DNA of 39,501 bases from Parcubacteria group bacterium Greene0416_36 (GCA_007375725.1 VMEV01000002.1:1-39501), one strand, 5' to 3'; counted from the stretch's first letter, positions 7,368-15,427 are shown. The notes: generated by a model from the sequence alone, not told the origin. A program made the numbers and translations.

Positions 7368-9107
7368 ATGATCACGCCCGAGATGCTTGAAAAAATGATT
7401 GCCGGGAAAAAAATATCCCGCGCGGATGCCCAAGAGGCTCTCCAGATATCCCAGAGAGATAAAGTGGATCTGGAGCGTGTTTTGACTGAAAAAAATTGGG
7501 TAAACGCGGAAGTTCTGACTGCTTTTTGCGCCGCGGAATACGGCTTGGCCTATATCAATTTAGCGGACCGGAAAATCGAGAATTCGGTCCTGAATTTAGT
7601 TCCGGAAGAAACATCCCGCACCTATGGGGTAGTGGCTTTTGGAAGGAAGGAGAATAAAATTGATTTGGCTTTGGTGGACCCCAAAAATTTCAAAGCTGTG
7701 GAAGCTATGGAATTTTTGGCCAAGAAAAATGGCTGGACCCTCGTGTATCACATGATCTCTCCGGCTTCTTTCGCCTTGGCTCAAAAACGGTATCGGGTGC
7801 TGGGAGAAGAGGTCGGAGAAGTGCTAGAATTTGCCAAGGAAAAATACCGCCAGGAAGAGGATTTGGCTGAAGAAGATCTTGATGCCTCCAATCTCGAGCA
7901 GGTAATCAAAAGCGCGCCGGTGTCAAAAATAGTGTCGGTCATTATTAAGTATGCAGTAGATGGGGGGGCGTCAGATATCCATATTGAGCCGACAGCCGAA
8001 GGGTCCAAGGTTCGTTTTCGCGTCGATGGTATTTTGCGCGTGGCCTTGGTTCTGCCTTCCTATATTCATTCCGCCGTGATTTCTCGCATCAAGGTTCTAG
8101 CCAATCTTAAGCTCGACGAGACGAGGAGGCCCCAGGATGGGCGAATCAAAATGAGGCTGGGCAAGCTGTCCGCGGATTTACGCGTGTCCATTTTGCCGCT
8201 GGTGGAGACAGAAAAAGTGGTGATGCGTCTTTTGGATACAAGCGGGGTCGTTCTCACCCTCGAGCAGTTGGGATTCCGGAAGAAATTTGTCGAACTGATC
8301 GCCGGCGCCATACAGAAATCCCACGGCGAAATATTGGTCACCGGTCCTACGGGATCAGGGAAATCCACCACACTCTATTCTCTCCTCAATATGCTCAATG
8401 GGGAGGATGTCAATATCGTCACCCTTGAAGACCCGCCGGAATATTTCATTCCCGGCATCAATCAGTCTCAGGTCAATGCGGATGTGGGATTCACTTTTGC
8501 CTCAGGACTCCGTTCCCTTCTCCGTCAGGATCCGGACGTGATCATGGTAGGCGAAATCCGCGACACGGAAACCGCGGAATTATCCATTCACGCCGCGCTC
8601 ACGGGCCACATCGTATTCTCGACCCTCCACACCAACAGTGCGATTGGCGCCATTCCGCGCCTGATGGACATGCATGTAGAGCCGTTTCTCATTTCCGCGA
8701 CCATGGAGGCGATCATTGGTCAGCGATTGGTCAGGAAGATTTGCGAGCATTGCAAAAAGCCCAGTCCCATTCCGGGTGATCTGATGTCCGAGATGATCGA
8801 GAATTTGAAAATCCTCAAAAAAGAGGATTGCCCCTTTGATTTTGTCAATACTGCATCTCTCTCTTTTTATCGGGGGACCGGATGTTCGAAATGCGGCAAT
8901 TCTGGCTATAAAGGCCGAACCGTGATTGCGGAAGTACTCATGATCGAAGGCCCTCTCAAAGATATGCTGGCCAGTTCTTTTTCGATTGAAAAATTTTCTA
9001 ATGCTTTGGCGGATCATGGTTATATCACCATGAAACAAGACGGCTTCCTCAAGGCTCTCGAGGGAAATACGACGATTGAGGAAGTGCTAAGGGTGATGAG
9101 AACGTAG
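7368..9107 (+). CDS. pilB: Type IV pilus extension ATPase PilB (GspE/PilB family)
   Basis: PilB hydrolyses ATP to turn PilC and add pilins to the growing fibre. The 579 aa protein has an N-terminal MshEN/T2SSE_N domain (residues about 1-140), a linker and the ATPase core. Key motifs: Walker A GPTGSGKSTT (about residues 325-334), Asp box TLEDPPEY, Walker B DPDVIMVGEIRD, the His box ALTGHIVFSTLHTN, and the zinc tetracysteine set CEHCKK ... CSKCGNSGYKGR (about residues 463-515). The tetracysteine set is typical of PilB/GspE and separates it from the retraction ATPase PilT, for which there is no gene here. Start at ATG 6 nt after the preceding stop; no Shine-Dalgarno sequence. Confidence 0.97.
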   Translation: MITPEMLEKMIAGKKISRADAQEALQISQRDKVDLERVLTEKNWVNAEVLTAFCAAEYGLAYINLADRKIENSVLNLVPEETSRTYGVVAFGRKENKIDLALVDPKNFKAVEAMEFLAKKNGWTLVYHMISPASFALAQKRYRVLGEEVGEVLEFAKEKYRQEEDLAEEDLDASNLEQVIKSAPVSKIVSVIIKYAVDGGASDIHIEPTAEGSKVRFRVDGILRVALVLPSYIHSAVISRIKVLANLKLDETRRPQDGRIKMRLGKLSADLRVSILPLVETEKVVMRLLDTSGVVLTLEQLGFRKKFVELIAGAIQKSHGEILVTGPTGSGKSTTLYSLLNMLNGEDVNIVTLEDPPEYFIPGINQSQVNADVGFTFASGLRSLLRQDPDVIMVGEIRDTETAELSIHAALTGHIVFSTLHTNSAIGAIPRLMDMHVEPFLISATMEAIIGQRLVRKICEHCKKPSPIPGDLMSEMIENLKILKKEDCPFDFVNTASLSFYRGTGCSKCGNSGYKGRTVIAEVLMIEGPLKDMLASSFSIEKFSNALADHGYITMKQDGFLKALEGNTTIEEVLRVMRT

Positions 9108-9109
9108 AA

Positions 9110-9240
9110 TGAATGAAGGATGAAAAATTAAGAATGAAGAATTAAAAAAGAAGCTTCTTTGTGTAGCATGAGGATCGCCATGAAAAATGAGCCTTAGGCT
9201 GTTCCATTCTTAATTCTTAATTTTTCATTCTTAATTTTCT
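9110..9240. repeat. Imperfect AT-rich long inverted repeat between pilB and pilC
   Basis: The left arm (GATGAAAAATTAAGAATGAA, from 9118) and right arm (TTCTTAATTTTTCATTC, from about 9213) are near reverse complements and enclose a short centre with GAAGCTTC and the palindrome AGCCTTAGGCT. It fills the whole gap between two pilus genes. A sequence of the same kind fills the gap at 12584-12693. The layout resembles a decayed MITE-like or hairpin repeat. Confidence 0.65.
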
Positions 9241-9241
9241 T

Positions 9242-10450
9242 ATGTTGTTCGACTACAAAGGAACTGAAAAAGACGGGGCGGAAATTTATGGGGTGGTGGA
9301 GGCGGGATCCGAGGAAGAGGCCTCGGTACTTCTGGAAGATGAAGGTATTTTTGTCGTGTCCATTACGCCGCGCGGTTCGAATATATTGTCGCGGCTGGTG
9401 GGGTTTGAGTTTCGCGCGAAAGTCGGCAGAAAAGACGTGGTGATTTTTTCGCGACAGCTCTCGGTGATGATCAGCGCTACCCTGCCTATTGTCAAAGCTC
9501 TTCGCATTCTTGTGCGGCAGACAGAAAGCGTGGGCCTCAAGCGCATTGTTTCTGAAATCGCTGATGATATTGAGGCCGGAAGCAAATTGAGTCTGGCTTT
9601 TGCCAAACATCCCGGGGTATTCGACAATTTTTACGTCAATATGGTCCGTTCCGGAGAGACGTCTGGAAAATTGGGGGATGTTTTGTCATTTCTCGCGGAT
9701 CAGCAGGAGAAAGATTATGATCTCATGAGTAAAATCAAGGGCGCCATGATTTATCCTGTTTTCATTTTGACCGGCCTTTTTGTAGTGGGCATCATCATGA
9801 TGGTGTGGGTGGTGCCCAAAATCACCGAGCTGGTCCGAGATTTGGGAAGCGAGCTGCCTTTATCCACACGTATTCTTATTTCCGTGAGTGATTTCATGGT
9901 GAGCTATTGGTGGGTGGTGGTGCTGCTTGTCGTCGGCGGGATTGTAGGGGCGCGGTTTTATTTTAGGACCCAAGAGGGTCAGAGAAATAAAGATTGGCTG
10001 CTCTTGCGTATTCCGATTTTCAAGAACATGTTTCAGAAAATTTATTTGGTGCGATTCACGAGAGGCCTTTCCACTTTGATCGTGGGCAAGGTCCCGCTCA
10101 CCTTGGCTCTGACTGTCGTGGCTGGTCTTGTGGGAAACCGTATTTATGAAGAACTTATTTTGAATACGATTAAAGAAGTCGAGGATGGCAATTCCATTTC
10201 TACGGTTTTCGCCAAGAGTCCGGTGATCCCCAATATGCTTACCAATATGCTGAGTGTGGGAGAACAGACTGGGCGACTCGAAGAAGTGCTCGATAAAATG
10301 ACGGATTTTTATGGCCGCGAGCTCGATAATATGATTGCGAATCTGGTTTCTCTCATTGAGCCTCTCATCTTGGTGATCATGGGGGTAGGAGTGGGAGGCA
10401 TGGTGGCGGCTGTGCTCATGCCGATGTTTAATTTGGCAAGCCAGCTGTAG
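9242..10450 (+). CDS. pilC: Type IV pilus inner-membrane platform protein PilC (GspF/PilC family)
   Basis: PilC is the polytopic membrane protein on which PilB acts. The 402 aa length is standard. Two T2SSF domains are visible: residues about 65-190 (FSRQLSVMISATLPIVKALR ... VRSGETSGKLGDVLSFLADQ) and about 270-395 (FTRGLSTLIVGKVPLTLAL ... LSVGEQTGRLEEVLDKM). Membrane helices lie near residues 170-192 and 220-240, with a C-terminal helix (LIEPLILVIMGVGVGGMVAAVLMPMF). A TAG stop is followed immediately by a 91 bp palindromic element. No Shine-Dalgarno sequence. Confidence 0.97.
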   Translation: MLFDYKGTEKDGAEIYGVVEAGSEEEASVLLEDEGIFVVSITPRGSNILSRLVGFEFRAKVGRKDVVIFSRQLSVMISATLPIVKALRILVRQTESVGLKRIVSEIADDIEAGSKLSLAFAKHPGVFDNFYVNMVRSGETSGKLGDVLSFLADQQEKDYDLMSKIKGAMIYPVFILTGLFVVGIIMMVWVVPKITELVRDLGSELPLSTRILISVSDFMVSYWWVVVLLVVGGIVGARFYFRTQEGQRNKDWLLLRIPIFKNMFQKIYLVRFTRGLSTLIVGKVPLTLALTVVAGLVGNRIYEELILNTIKEVEDGNSISTVFAKSPVIPNMLTNMLSVGEQTGRLEEVLDKMTDFYGRELDNMIANLVSLIEPLILVIMGVGVGGMVAAVLMPMFNLASQL

Positions 10451-10541
10451 GCAACAAATCCCCCTCAATCCCCCTTTGACAAGGGGGAAGCTGTGTTACT
10501 CCCTCCCTTGTCAAAGGGAGGGTTGGGGAGGGATTTGTTGC
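10451..10541. repeat. 91 bp inverted-repeat element, copy 1 (GCAACAAATCCCCCTC family)
   Basis: Near-perfect long palindrome: GCAACAAATCCCCCTCAATC ... GGGAGGGATTTGTTGC, with inner CCCCCTTTGACAAGGGGG and CCCTCCCTTGTCAAAGGGAG segments. It starts the base after the pilC TAG stop. Copies are at 15691-15780 and, in the opposite orientation and cut by the window end, at 39450-39501. It would form a very stable hairpin in RNA. No transposase is present, so it is a non-autonomous, MITE- or REP-like repeat. Confidence 0.9.
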
Positions 10542-10559
10542 TCTCTCTTGAAAGTTTTA

Positions 10560-10588
10560 TTGAATTATTCATGGGCATTTTTTATAAT
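10560..10588 (+). promoter_or_regulatory. Sigma70-type promoter of the major pilin gene
   Basis: TTGAAT (10560-10565), a 17 bp spacer and a perfect TATAAT (10583-10588). Transcription would start near 10595 and give a leader of about 100 nt that contains the double-hairpin element and a strong Shine-Dalgarno sequence before the pilin ATG. Confidence 0.75.
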
Positions 10589-10598
10589 AAATAATAGA

Positions 10599-10634
10599 AA
10601 TTTTGCGACAAAGGCGCATCCGCCTTAGGCGGGA
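10599..10634 (+). repeat. Double mini-hairpin element in the pilin leader
   Basis: Second copy of the element at 4417-4452: TGCGACaaaGGCGCA (weaker first stem) followed by TCCGCCttaGGCGGGA (strong second stem). Some differences keep pairing in the second hairpin (A/C on one arm matched by T/G on the other), while the first stem has lost a pair. It lies in the predicted 5' leader of the pilin mRNA. Confidence 0.75.
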
Positions 10635-10697
10635 AATTTAAATATTTTAATCTTTAATTTTTTTCATTTCATCTTTGAAATGAAAGGGGGTGATATT

Positions 10698-11183
10698 ATG
10701 AAAGTGAATCAAAAGGGTTTTACACTCGTTGAATTGCTGGTGGTGGTATCCATTATTGGACTACTATCTACTTTAGCCATTGTGGCTTTGGGATCCGCTC
10801 GAGTCAAAGCGAGAGACGCCAAGCGCGTATCGGATATCCGCCAGCTGCAAACAGCCGTAGAATTATTCTACAGCGATAAAAATGGGTATCCGCTCGTGGC
10901 TGCCGGAGGATTGGTATTGGGGGCTGGCGCAGGATCCGTTTTATCAGAAGATGGATTCGTGGCTGCTGCTGATCCAGCTCTCAAAAGCGTTTATATGGGC
11001 AAAGTCCCCAAAAATCCATTGCCAGGAGGCAAGGATTATAAGTATACGGGTCTGAAAGCTGATCGCACCGAATGTGCGGTATTGGGGGAGTGTGTCGCTT
11101 ATAAGTTGGAATTCAAGCTTGAAACGAACAGCACTGGACTGGATGCTGGAGATCGCGTTGCGACTCCAGAAGGAATCAACTAG
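10698..11183 (+). CDS. pilA: Type IV major pilin (prepilin)
   Basis: A 161 aa prepilin. The ORF track starts at 10680, but the true start is the ATG at 10698, because AAAGGGGGTGAT (10683-10694), a near-ideal Shine-Dalgarno sequence, lies just upstream. The type III signal MKVNQKG|FTLVELLVVVSIIGLL is cut after Gly by PilD, leaving N-terminal Phe and the conserved Glu5. The hydrophobic helix continues to about residue 30, followed by a basic stretch (SARVKARDAKRVSDIRQLQTAVELFY) and a small globular domain with two cysteines near the end (ECAVLGECVAY), probably a disulfide loop. Own promoter, strong ribosome site and own terminator all fit a highly expressed fibre subunit. Confidence 0.95.
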   Translation: MKVNQKGFTLVELLVVVSIIGLLSTLAIVALGSARVKARDAKRVSDIRQLQTAVELFYSDKNGYPLVAAGGLVLGAGAGSVLSEDGFVAAADPALKSVYMGKVPKNPLPGGKDYKYTGLKADRTECAVLGECVAYKLEFKLETNSTGLDAGDRVATPEGIN

Positions 11184-11198
11184 TCTTCCCTATTCCAT

Positions 11199-11234
11199 AA
11201 AAACGCTTCTTTCTTTTTTGGAAGAAGCGTTTTT
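11199..11234 (+). terminator. Terminator after the pilin gene
   Basis: Perfect 13 bp stem AAAAACGCTTCTT / AAGAAGCGTTTTT with a 10 nt loop. The final T of the stem is immediately followed by the ATG of pilD, so transcripts of pilD arise by partial read-through or from an unseen promoter. This would keep pilin levels far above those of the peptidase and minor pilins. Confidence 0.85.
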
Positions 11235-12032
11235 ATGTTACTATTTCATCATATGTTCAGTCTATTTTTTTTTATTTTAGGCACCTGTATTGGCAGCTTT
11301 GTGAATGCCTGCGTGTGGAGGGTTCACAATGGGAAAAATTGGATCATGGGGAGATCTATGTGTCCGGAGTGCCATCATTATTTGGGGATTCTTGACTTGA
11401 TTCCTCTTGTCAGTTTTTTCTTTTTGCGTGGACGCTGTCGTTATTGCCAGAAAAAAATCGCTTTGGAATATTTTGGAGTCGAGCTTGTCTGTGGAATATT
11501 GGCATTTTTATTTTCTCTACGTTATCTCGATGGTATGTTAGGCGCTGGCATGGAAGGCCCACTATTATTTTTGATGAGAGATCTTTTAGCCCTGGGTGTT
11601 TTAGTTTTTATTTTTCTCTACGATTTAAAGTATTATCTGATTTTGGATAAAATAACCTTGCCCAGTATTGTTTTCTTTTTTTTCGTTAATATATTTTTGG
11701 GGTTTTCTTGGGGTGATCTTTTATTGGGCGCTGCGATCGCGGGTGGATTTTTCGCTTTACAATTTATCATTTCCCGCGGCCGCTGGATCGGAGGGGGAGA
11801 TATCAGGATGGGCGTATTGATGGGGGTAATGCTCGGGTGGAAGGGGACGCTCGTCGCTTTGGCTTTGTCCTACTGGACGGGCGCGCTCTTCGGCATACTG
11901 CTCATCGCTCTGGGGAAAAAACAGCTTTCCAGCGCCGTGCCTTTCGGGACTTTTCTGTCCGCTGCGACCATCATGGTTCTGCTCTGGGAAAGCCGATTTT
12001 TAGAATTATGGGGACAATTTATTGCTGGTTAA
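11235..12032 (+). CDS. pilD: Prepilin peptidase / N-methyltransferase PilD
   Basis: PilD is the membrane aspartic protease that cuts prepilins and methylates the new N-terminus. The 265 aa protein has an N-terminal methyltransferase region (GTCIGSFVNACVWRV, about residue 16) with the zinc-type cysteine pairs CPECHHYLG and CRYCQKKI (about residues 46-76). Several membrane helices follow. The two catalytic aspartates are visible in FLYDLKYYLILD (about residue 130) and RWIGGGDIRMG (about residue 185; GGGD core). The first ATG abuts the pilin terminator; the ATG at 11253 is an alternative start. The stop is followed at once by the next prepilin gene. Confidence 0.96.
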   Translation: MLLFHHMFSLFFFILGTCIGSFVNACVWRVHNGKNWIMGRSMCPECHHYLGILDLIPLVSFFFLRGRCRYCQKKIALEYFGVELVCGILAFLFSLRYLDGMLGAGMEGPLLFLMRDLLALGVLVFIFLYDLKYYLILDKITLPSIVFFFFVNIFLGFSWGDLLLGAAIAGGFFALQFIISRGRWIGGGDIRMGVLMGVMLGWKGTLVALALSYWTGALFGILLIALGKKQLSSAVPFGTFLSAATIMVLLWESRFLELWGQFIAG

Positions 12033-12584
12033 ATGTTTATGTTTACGAATGAAAAAGGCTTTTCTCTTTTGGAATTAATGGTATCGATTACTATTTTTGC
12101 CATGATTTCAACTTTGTTTTTGGCGAATTTCCGGGGAGGCGAGAATCAGCGAGTGCTCAAATTGTCAGCCCAGAATGTGGGGGAGATATTTCGTAAAACT
12201 CAGTTTTGGGCCCAGCATGGAAAAACCTGGTTCGTAGAGGGCATCGATCAGGTTCCCAGTGGGGGATACGGTATTTTCCTGGAGGTATGCGCGGTATCGC
12301 CTTGTCAGATTACGGTATTTGGGGATCTCGACGGCGAGCTGGATTTTGACGGAGTGGAAGAAATGCGGGGAGAGGAATACATTCTTCCGGAGGACATCAT
12401 CGTCGAGTCCGTGTCTCCCATTTCTCCGACCGAGGTCGTATTCAAGCCGCCGCTGCCCTCGGTGTGTGTCAACCGCGATTGTTCGAATATCGGATTTGTC
12501 AGTGTGCTGCTCCGCAATTTGAAGAATAATTCCACGGCGACCATTAGGCTGGATCAGAAGACGGGGCAGATAAGTGTGAATTAA
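12033..12584 (+). CDS. Type IV prepilin-like protein (GspH/FimT-like)
   Basis: A 183 aa protein beginning MFMFTNEKG|FSLLELMVSITIFAMIS, a class III prepilin signal with Phe+1 and Glu5. The rest is a globular domain with two cysteine pairs (VCAVSPCQI and VCVNRDCSNI), probably disulfides. The length and the motif SGGYGIFLEV resemble GspH/FimT pseudopilins that prime fibre assembly. The start directly follows the pilD stop; an ATG two codons later (12039) is also possible. First of four consecutive minor pilin-like genes. Confidence 0.9.
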   Translation: MFMFTNEKGFSLLELMVSITIFAMISTLFLANFRGGENQRVLKLSAQNVGEIFRKTQFWAQHGKTWFVEGIDQVPSGGYGIFLEVCAVSPCQITVFGDLDGELDFDGVEEMRGEEYILPEDIIVESVSPISPTEVVFKPPLPSVCVNRDCSNIGFVSVLLRNLKNNSTATIRLDQKTGQISVN

Positions 12585-12693
12585 ATTAATAATTAAAAAT
12601 TCAAAATTAAAAATGTAACGGCCTTTTTTTAAAAAAAATTAGTTTTTCATTTGTTGTTTCATTTTTAATTATTAATTTTTCATTTTTAATTTG
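12584..12693. repeat. AT-rich imperfect inverted repeat between minor pilin genes
   Basis: Left arm AATTAATAATTAAAAATTCA and right arm ATTTTTAATTATTAATTTTT are near reverse complements separated by about 45 nt. Same type as the element between pilB and pilC (9110-9240). It occupies the whole gap between the first and second minor pilin genes. Confidence 0.6.
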
Positions 12694-12698
12694 TATTT

Positions 12699-13208
12699 AT
12701 GACGGGTCAAGGAATGCTCGAATCTCTTATTGCTATTTCGGTGATCACGGTTGGGGTATTGGCTGTGATGGCGTGGGTGGTGTCCAATGTGAGTGCGTCG
12801 AATTCTTCGGCTCTCCGGATTGGAGCTGCCTCTTTGTCGTGGGAAGGAATCGAGGCGGTTCGAGAGCTCCGAGATAGCGCGTATTTGAGGGGGGCGGCGT
12901 GGGATACGGATATTGCCGGAGCGGATAATACGGCTATTTTGGTTTTCGATGAGGCGGGGAATAACTTTTCGTTTGATTTTGGAGTCAATGCGTTGGATGA
13001 GGCAGGAGCTATTTTGTGGAGGAAGGGGCGTTTGTTTTTGCAATCCTCTTCCCAGCCGGTCGGTTCGGTCGCGACTCCGTATCGGCGCCTCATTCGGATA
13101 GAGAATATCAGCGCGAATGAGAAAAAAGTCCTCTCTGAGGTCCAGTGGATCGATCGAGGCAAGCCTTCTTCGATCATTTCGGAAGAACGTTTATTTGATT
13201 GGCGATAG
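12699..13208 (+). CDS. Type IV minor pilin-like protein (PilV/GspI-like)
   Basis: 169 aa. The very short leader MTG|QGMLESLIAISVITVGVL fits prepilin processing after Gly3, which puts the conserved Glu at position 5 of the mature chain. The hydrophobic helix is followed by a globular domain (WEGIEAVRELRDSAYLRG is typical of PilV/GspI-type minor pilins). No Shine-Dalgarno sequence. It ends 13 nt before the next prepilin gene, so co-transcription is likely. Confidence 0.85.
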   Translation: MTGQGMLESLIAISVITVGVLAVMAWVVSNVSASNSSALRIGAASLSWEGIEAVRELRDSAYLRGAAWDTDIAGADNTAILVFDEAGNNFSFDFGVNALDEAGAILWRKGRLFLQSSSQPVGSVATPYRRLIRIENISANEKKVLSEVQWIDRGKPSSIISEERLFDWR

Positions 13209-13221
13209 CGCCCAGCTTATT

Positions 13222-13812
13222 ATGAAAAACGGATTTACGCTCATCGAAATACTCATGGCGGTGTCGCTTTTTGTCTCGGTCATGACGATCGGCACCACGG
13301 TGTTTTTGTCGTCTAGCCGGGCCCAGCAGAGGGTGGCTCTCGGGGGGAAAATACAGTCAGACGCGCGGTTTGTGTTGGGGAGTCTATCGGAATATATTCG
13401 CAGCGGCACGATTGATTATTCTTTTGCTGAATACGGCGCGGCAATTCCGGTTCCGGTCGAGACCTTGGCGATTCTAGACCGCCAAGATAATCCCATTATA
13501 TTCTCGTCCAAAAACGAGCTCGCCGAGCCCGGGATTTGTCCGGACGCGGAAAGTTCGCCTTGTTTGGCTTTGTCTCTAGATGGGGGCGCCACATGGAACA
13601 GCATCACCTCGAGCGGGGTGCGCCTTGAGAGTCTCAAATTTTATATTCGCCCCTCGCAGAATCCGTATGAAAGTTTCGGCGGATCATTCCTGTCGAATAT
13701 TCAGCCGTCCGTCACTATCGTTTTGAGCCTTGAATCGTCTCATCCCAATCCTGATTTCCGCAATTTGACCTTCTTGCAAACCACGGTAACCAGCCGTTTA
13801 TATAAACGATAA
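13222..13812 (+). CDS. Type IV minor pilin-like protein (PilW/GspJ-like)
   Basis: The ORF track begins at 13117 inside the preceding gene. The real start is the ATG at 13222 because it yields a textbook prepilin leader, MKNG|FTLIEILMAVSLFVSVMT, with Glu5. The 196 aa product has a globular domain with one CPDAESSPC motif that may form a disulfide. PilW/GspJ assignment rests on length, gene order and N-terminus; sequence conservation in these families is weak. Confidence 0.87.
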   Translation: MKNGFTLIEILMAVSLFVSVMTIGTTVFLSSSRAQQRVALGGKIQSDARFVLGSLSEYIRSGTIDYSFAEYGAAIPVPVETLAILDRQDNPIIFSSKNELAEPGICPDAESSPCLALSLDGGATWNSITSSGVRLESLKFYIRPSQNPYESFGGSFLSNIQPSVTIVLSLESSHPNPDFRNLTFLQTTVTSRLYKR

Positions 13813-13816
13813 TGAT

Positions 13817-14548
13817 ATGGGCACTATTTTTAACAATCAAAAAGGGACCTTACTGCTCATGTCGCTCTTGATCGTTTCATCTATTTTGGCGACGTCTATT
13901 TTGGTGGGGTCCTTGGTTTTACGTGAAATAAAATTTTCCAAGGACCTGGAAAATGCGACTTTGTCTTTTTTTGCCGGTGAAAGTGGCTTGGAAGAGGCTT
14001 TATTTCAATTGCGCAAGCAGGGAGCGGATCCAATAGATCTGAATGGTGCTACCTTGCAGCTGGACAATGGCGCTTCTTGGAGTCGCACGGTCCAGGATCA
14101 GACGCAGGAATTTTTCTTGGATCTTTTACCACTCGATCATTCCGTTTCTATTGGGATTTATGATCGTCTGGTTCCGGGAGATGCGGGTGGCGCGGGATCC
14201 GTGGAAATCCGTTGGGCCGCGGGGTCGGTGATGAAGGTGATTTATGACGAGTGGGACGGCGCCTCTTTCATCCAGACTCGCACCGAGATTCACAATTGCT
14301 CCAATAAACCCTGCGATCCACTCGTGCTCCAGAGTCTGGACACCGCCCATGCCTATCGCATCCTGATCCAAGCCTTGGGCGATGATATCAATAATATGAA
14401 AATCAAAGCCTTCTCTACTCCCGCTCCGTCAGAAGGCTCCGAAGTGACCATTCCACTACCCATTACGGTCCGTTCTTTGGGGTCTTTTTCGACGGGCAGG
14501 CAGGGACTGGAGATCACCTTGCCGGTGGTGGAGCCTTGGGATTTGTAA
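13817..14548 (+). CDS. PilX/GspK-like minor pilin protein
   Basis: A 243 aa protein with NNQKG|TLLLMSLLIVSSILATSIL, a pilin-type helix but without Glu5, as is usual for PilX/GspK tip subunits. The motif FFAGESGLEEALFQL (about residue 52) matches the N-terminal region of PilX-type proteins (A-E-S-G-x-E-x-A). A single CSNKPC motif near residue 160 may be a disulfide. Position at the end of the pseudopilin series agrees with a tip-complex role. The atp operon promoter follows 12 nt after the stop. Confidence 0.85.
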   Translation: MGTIFNNQKGTLLLMSLLIVSSILATSILVGSLVLREIKFSKDLENATLSFFAGESGLEEALFQLRKQGADPIDLNGATLQLDNGASWSRTVQDQTQEFFLDLLPLDHSVSIGIYDRLVPGDAGGAGSVEIRWAAGSVMKVIYDEWDGASFIQTRTEIHNCSNKPCDPLVLQSLDTAHAYRILIQALGDDINNMKIKAFSTPAPSEGSEVTIPLPITVRSLGSFSTGRQGLEITLPVVEPWDL

Positions 14549-14560
14549 AAAAATGGACCC

Positions 14561-14588
14561 TTGAAAGAAATCTAAAAATCTATATAAT
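14561..14588 (+). promoter_or_regulatory. Promoter of the ATP synthase operon
   Basis: TTGAAA (14561-14566), 16 bp spacer, TATAAT (14583-14588), 25 nt before the atpB start. This predicts a leader of about 20 nt. It is one of the best sigma70-type promoters in the window. Confidence 0.82.
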
Positions 14589-14613
14589 AAAAAACTGCTT
14601 ATGTTGCTAGACT

Positions 14614-15357
14614 ATGCTCGAAATCTCGCTAAAAGCTGAAGAACTCTTCCTTATAGGATCCTTTCCTGTAACCAACTCCTTACTGACCGGGTTTGTTTTT
14701 TTGTGTTTGGTGACTCTCTTGACCATGGGTCTTCGGCGTCACTTTTCTTTGGTTCCAAAAGGGATACAGAATTTTCTCGAATGGATAGTCGAGAGTATTT
14801 TGGGGATGATGGACGGGATTTTGGGGGGGAGGGCGGTTTCGGCTCAATATTTCCCAATCGTCGCGACGATTTTTCTGGGGATACTCGGCATGAACTGGAT
14901 GGGGCTTCTGCCCGGAGTCGGGTCTATTGGAATCTGGGAGAGTCATGGCCATGAATCGGTTTTGGTGCCGCTCTTCCGCGGGGCATCAGCGGATCTCAAT
15001 TTTACCTTGGCTTTGGCGGTATTTGCGGCTTTGCTCATCCAGGTGGCTGGAGTGATTTCATTGGGATTCATGAAGTACAGCCATAAATTTTTTAATTTTA
15101 AGAACCCTATTTATACTTTCGTGGGATTTCTCGAATTGATTTCTGAATTCACTCGTGTGATTTCTCTTTCTTTTCGTCTCTTTGGCAATATTTTCGCGGG
15201 CGAAGTCTTGCTTATGGTCGTGGCCTTTCTGGTGCCGCTCGTGGTTCCGCTCCCTTTTATTTTTTTGGAAATTTTCGTAGGCTTTGTGCAGGCATTAGTA
15301 TTTTCATGTTTGACTCTTGTGGCTATTGCTATGGCGAGAGCAGATGAGGCGCACTGA
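14614..15357 (+). CDS. atpB: F1Fo ATP synthase subunit a
   Basis: Subunit a forms the proton half-channels next to the c ring. 247 aa with five or six membrane helices. The essential arginine is in ISLSFRLFGNIFAGE (Arg about residue 188). Other family marks are ADLNFTLALAVFA (about residue 125) and the C-terminal helix FVQALVFSCLTLVAIAMA. First gene of the operon, without an atpI gene in front. The stop is followed by a dispersed repeat rather than directly by atpE. Confidence 0.97.
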   Translation: MLEISLKAEELFLIGSFPVTNSLLTGFVFLCLVTLLTMGLRRHFSLVPKGIQNFLEWIVESILGMMDGILGGRAVSAQYFPIVATIFLGILGMNWMGLLPGVGSIGIWESHGHESVLVPLFRGASADLNFTLALAVFAALLIQVAGVISLGFMKYSHKFFNFKNPIYTFVGFLELISEFTRVISLSFRLFGNIFAGEVLLMVVAFLVPLVVPLPFIFLEIFVGFVQALVFSCLTLVAIAMARADEAH

Positions 15358-15362
15358 TTGCT

Positions 15363-15427
15363 GTCATCCTGAGCCTGTCGAAGGATCTCCCTGATGCGGG
15401 ATGATGGTTCGACAAGCTCACCATGAC
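15363..15427. repeat. Dispersed inverted repeat between atpB and atpE (GTCATCCTGAGCCTGTCGAA type)
   Basis: Left arm GTCATCCTGAGCCTGTCGAA and right arm TTCGACAAGCTCACCATGAC pair with a few mismatches across a short centre. From general experience this motif recurs in many unrelated bacterial genomes as a small interspersed palindrome. Here it separates two genes of an essential operon and explains the false N-terminal extension (MMVRQAHHDN...) of the listed atpE ORF. Confidence 0.8.

Noticed and set aside
9860-10468. 202 aa - strand ORF opposite pilC
   Set aside because: Antisense shadow of pilC with no family motif.
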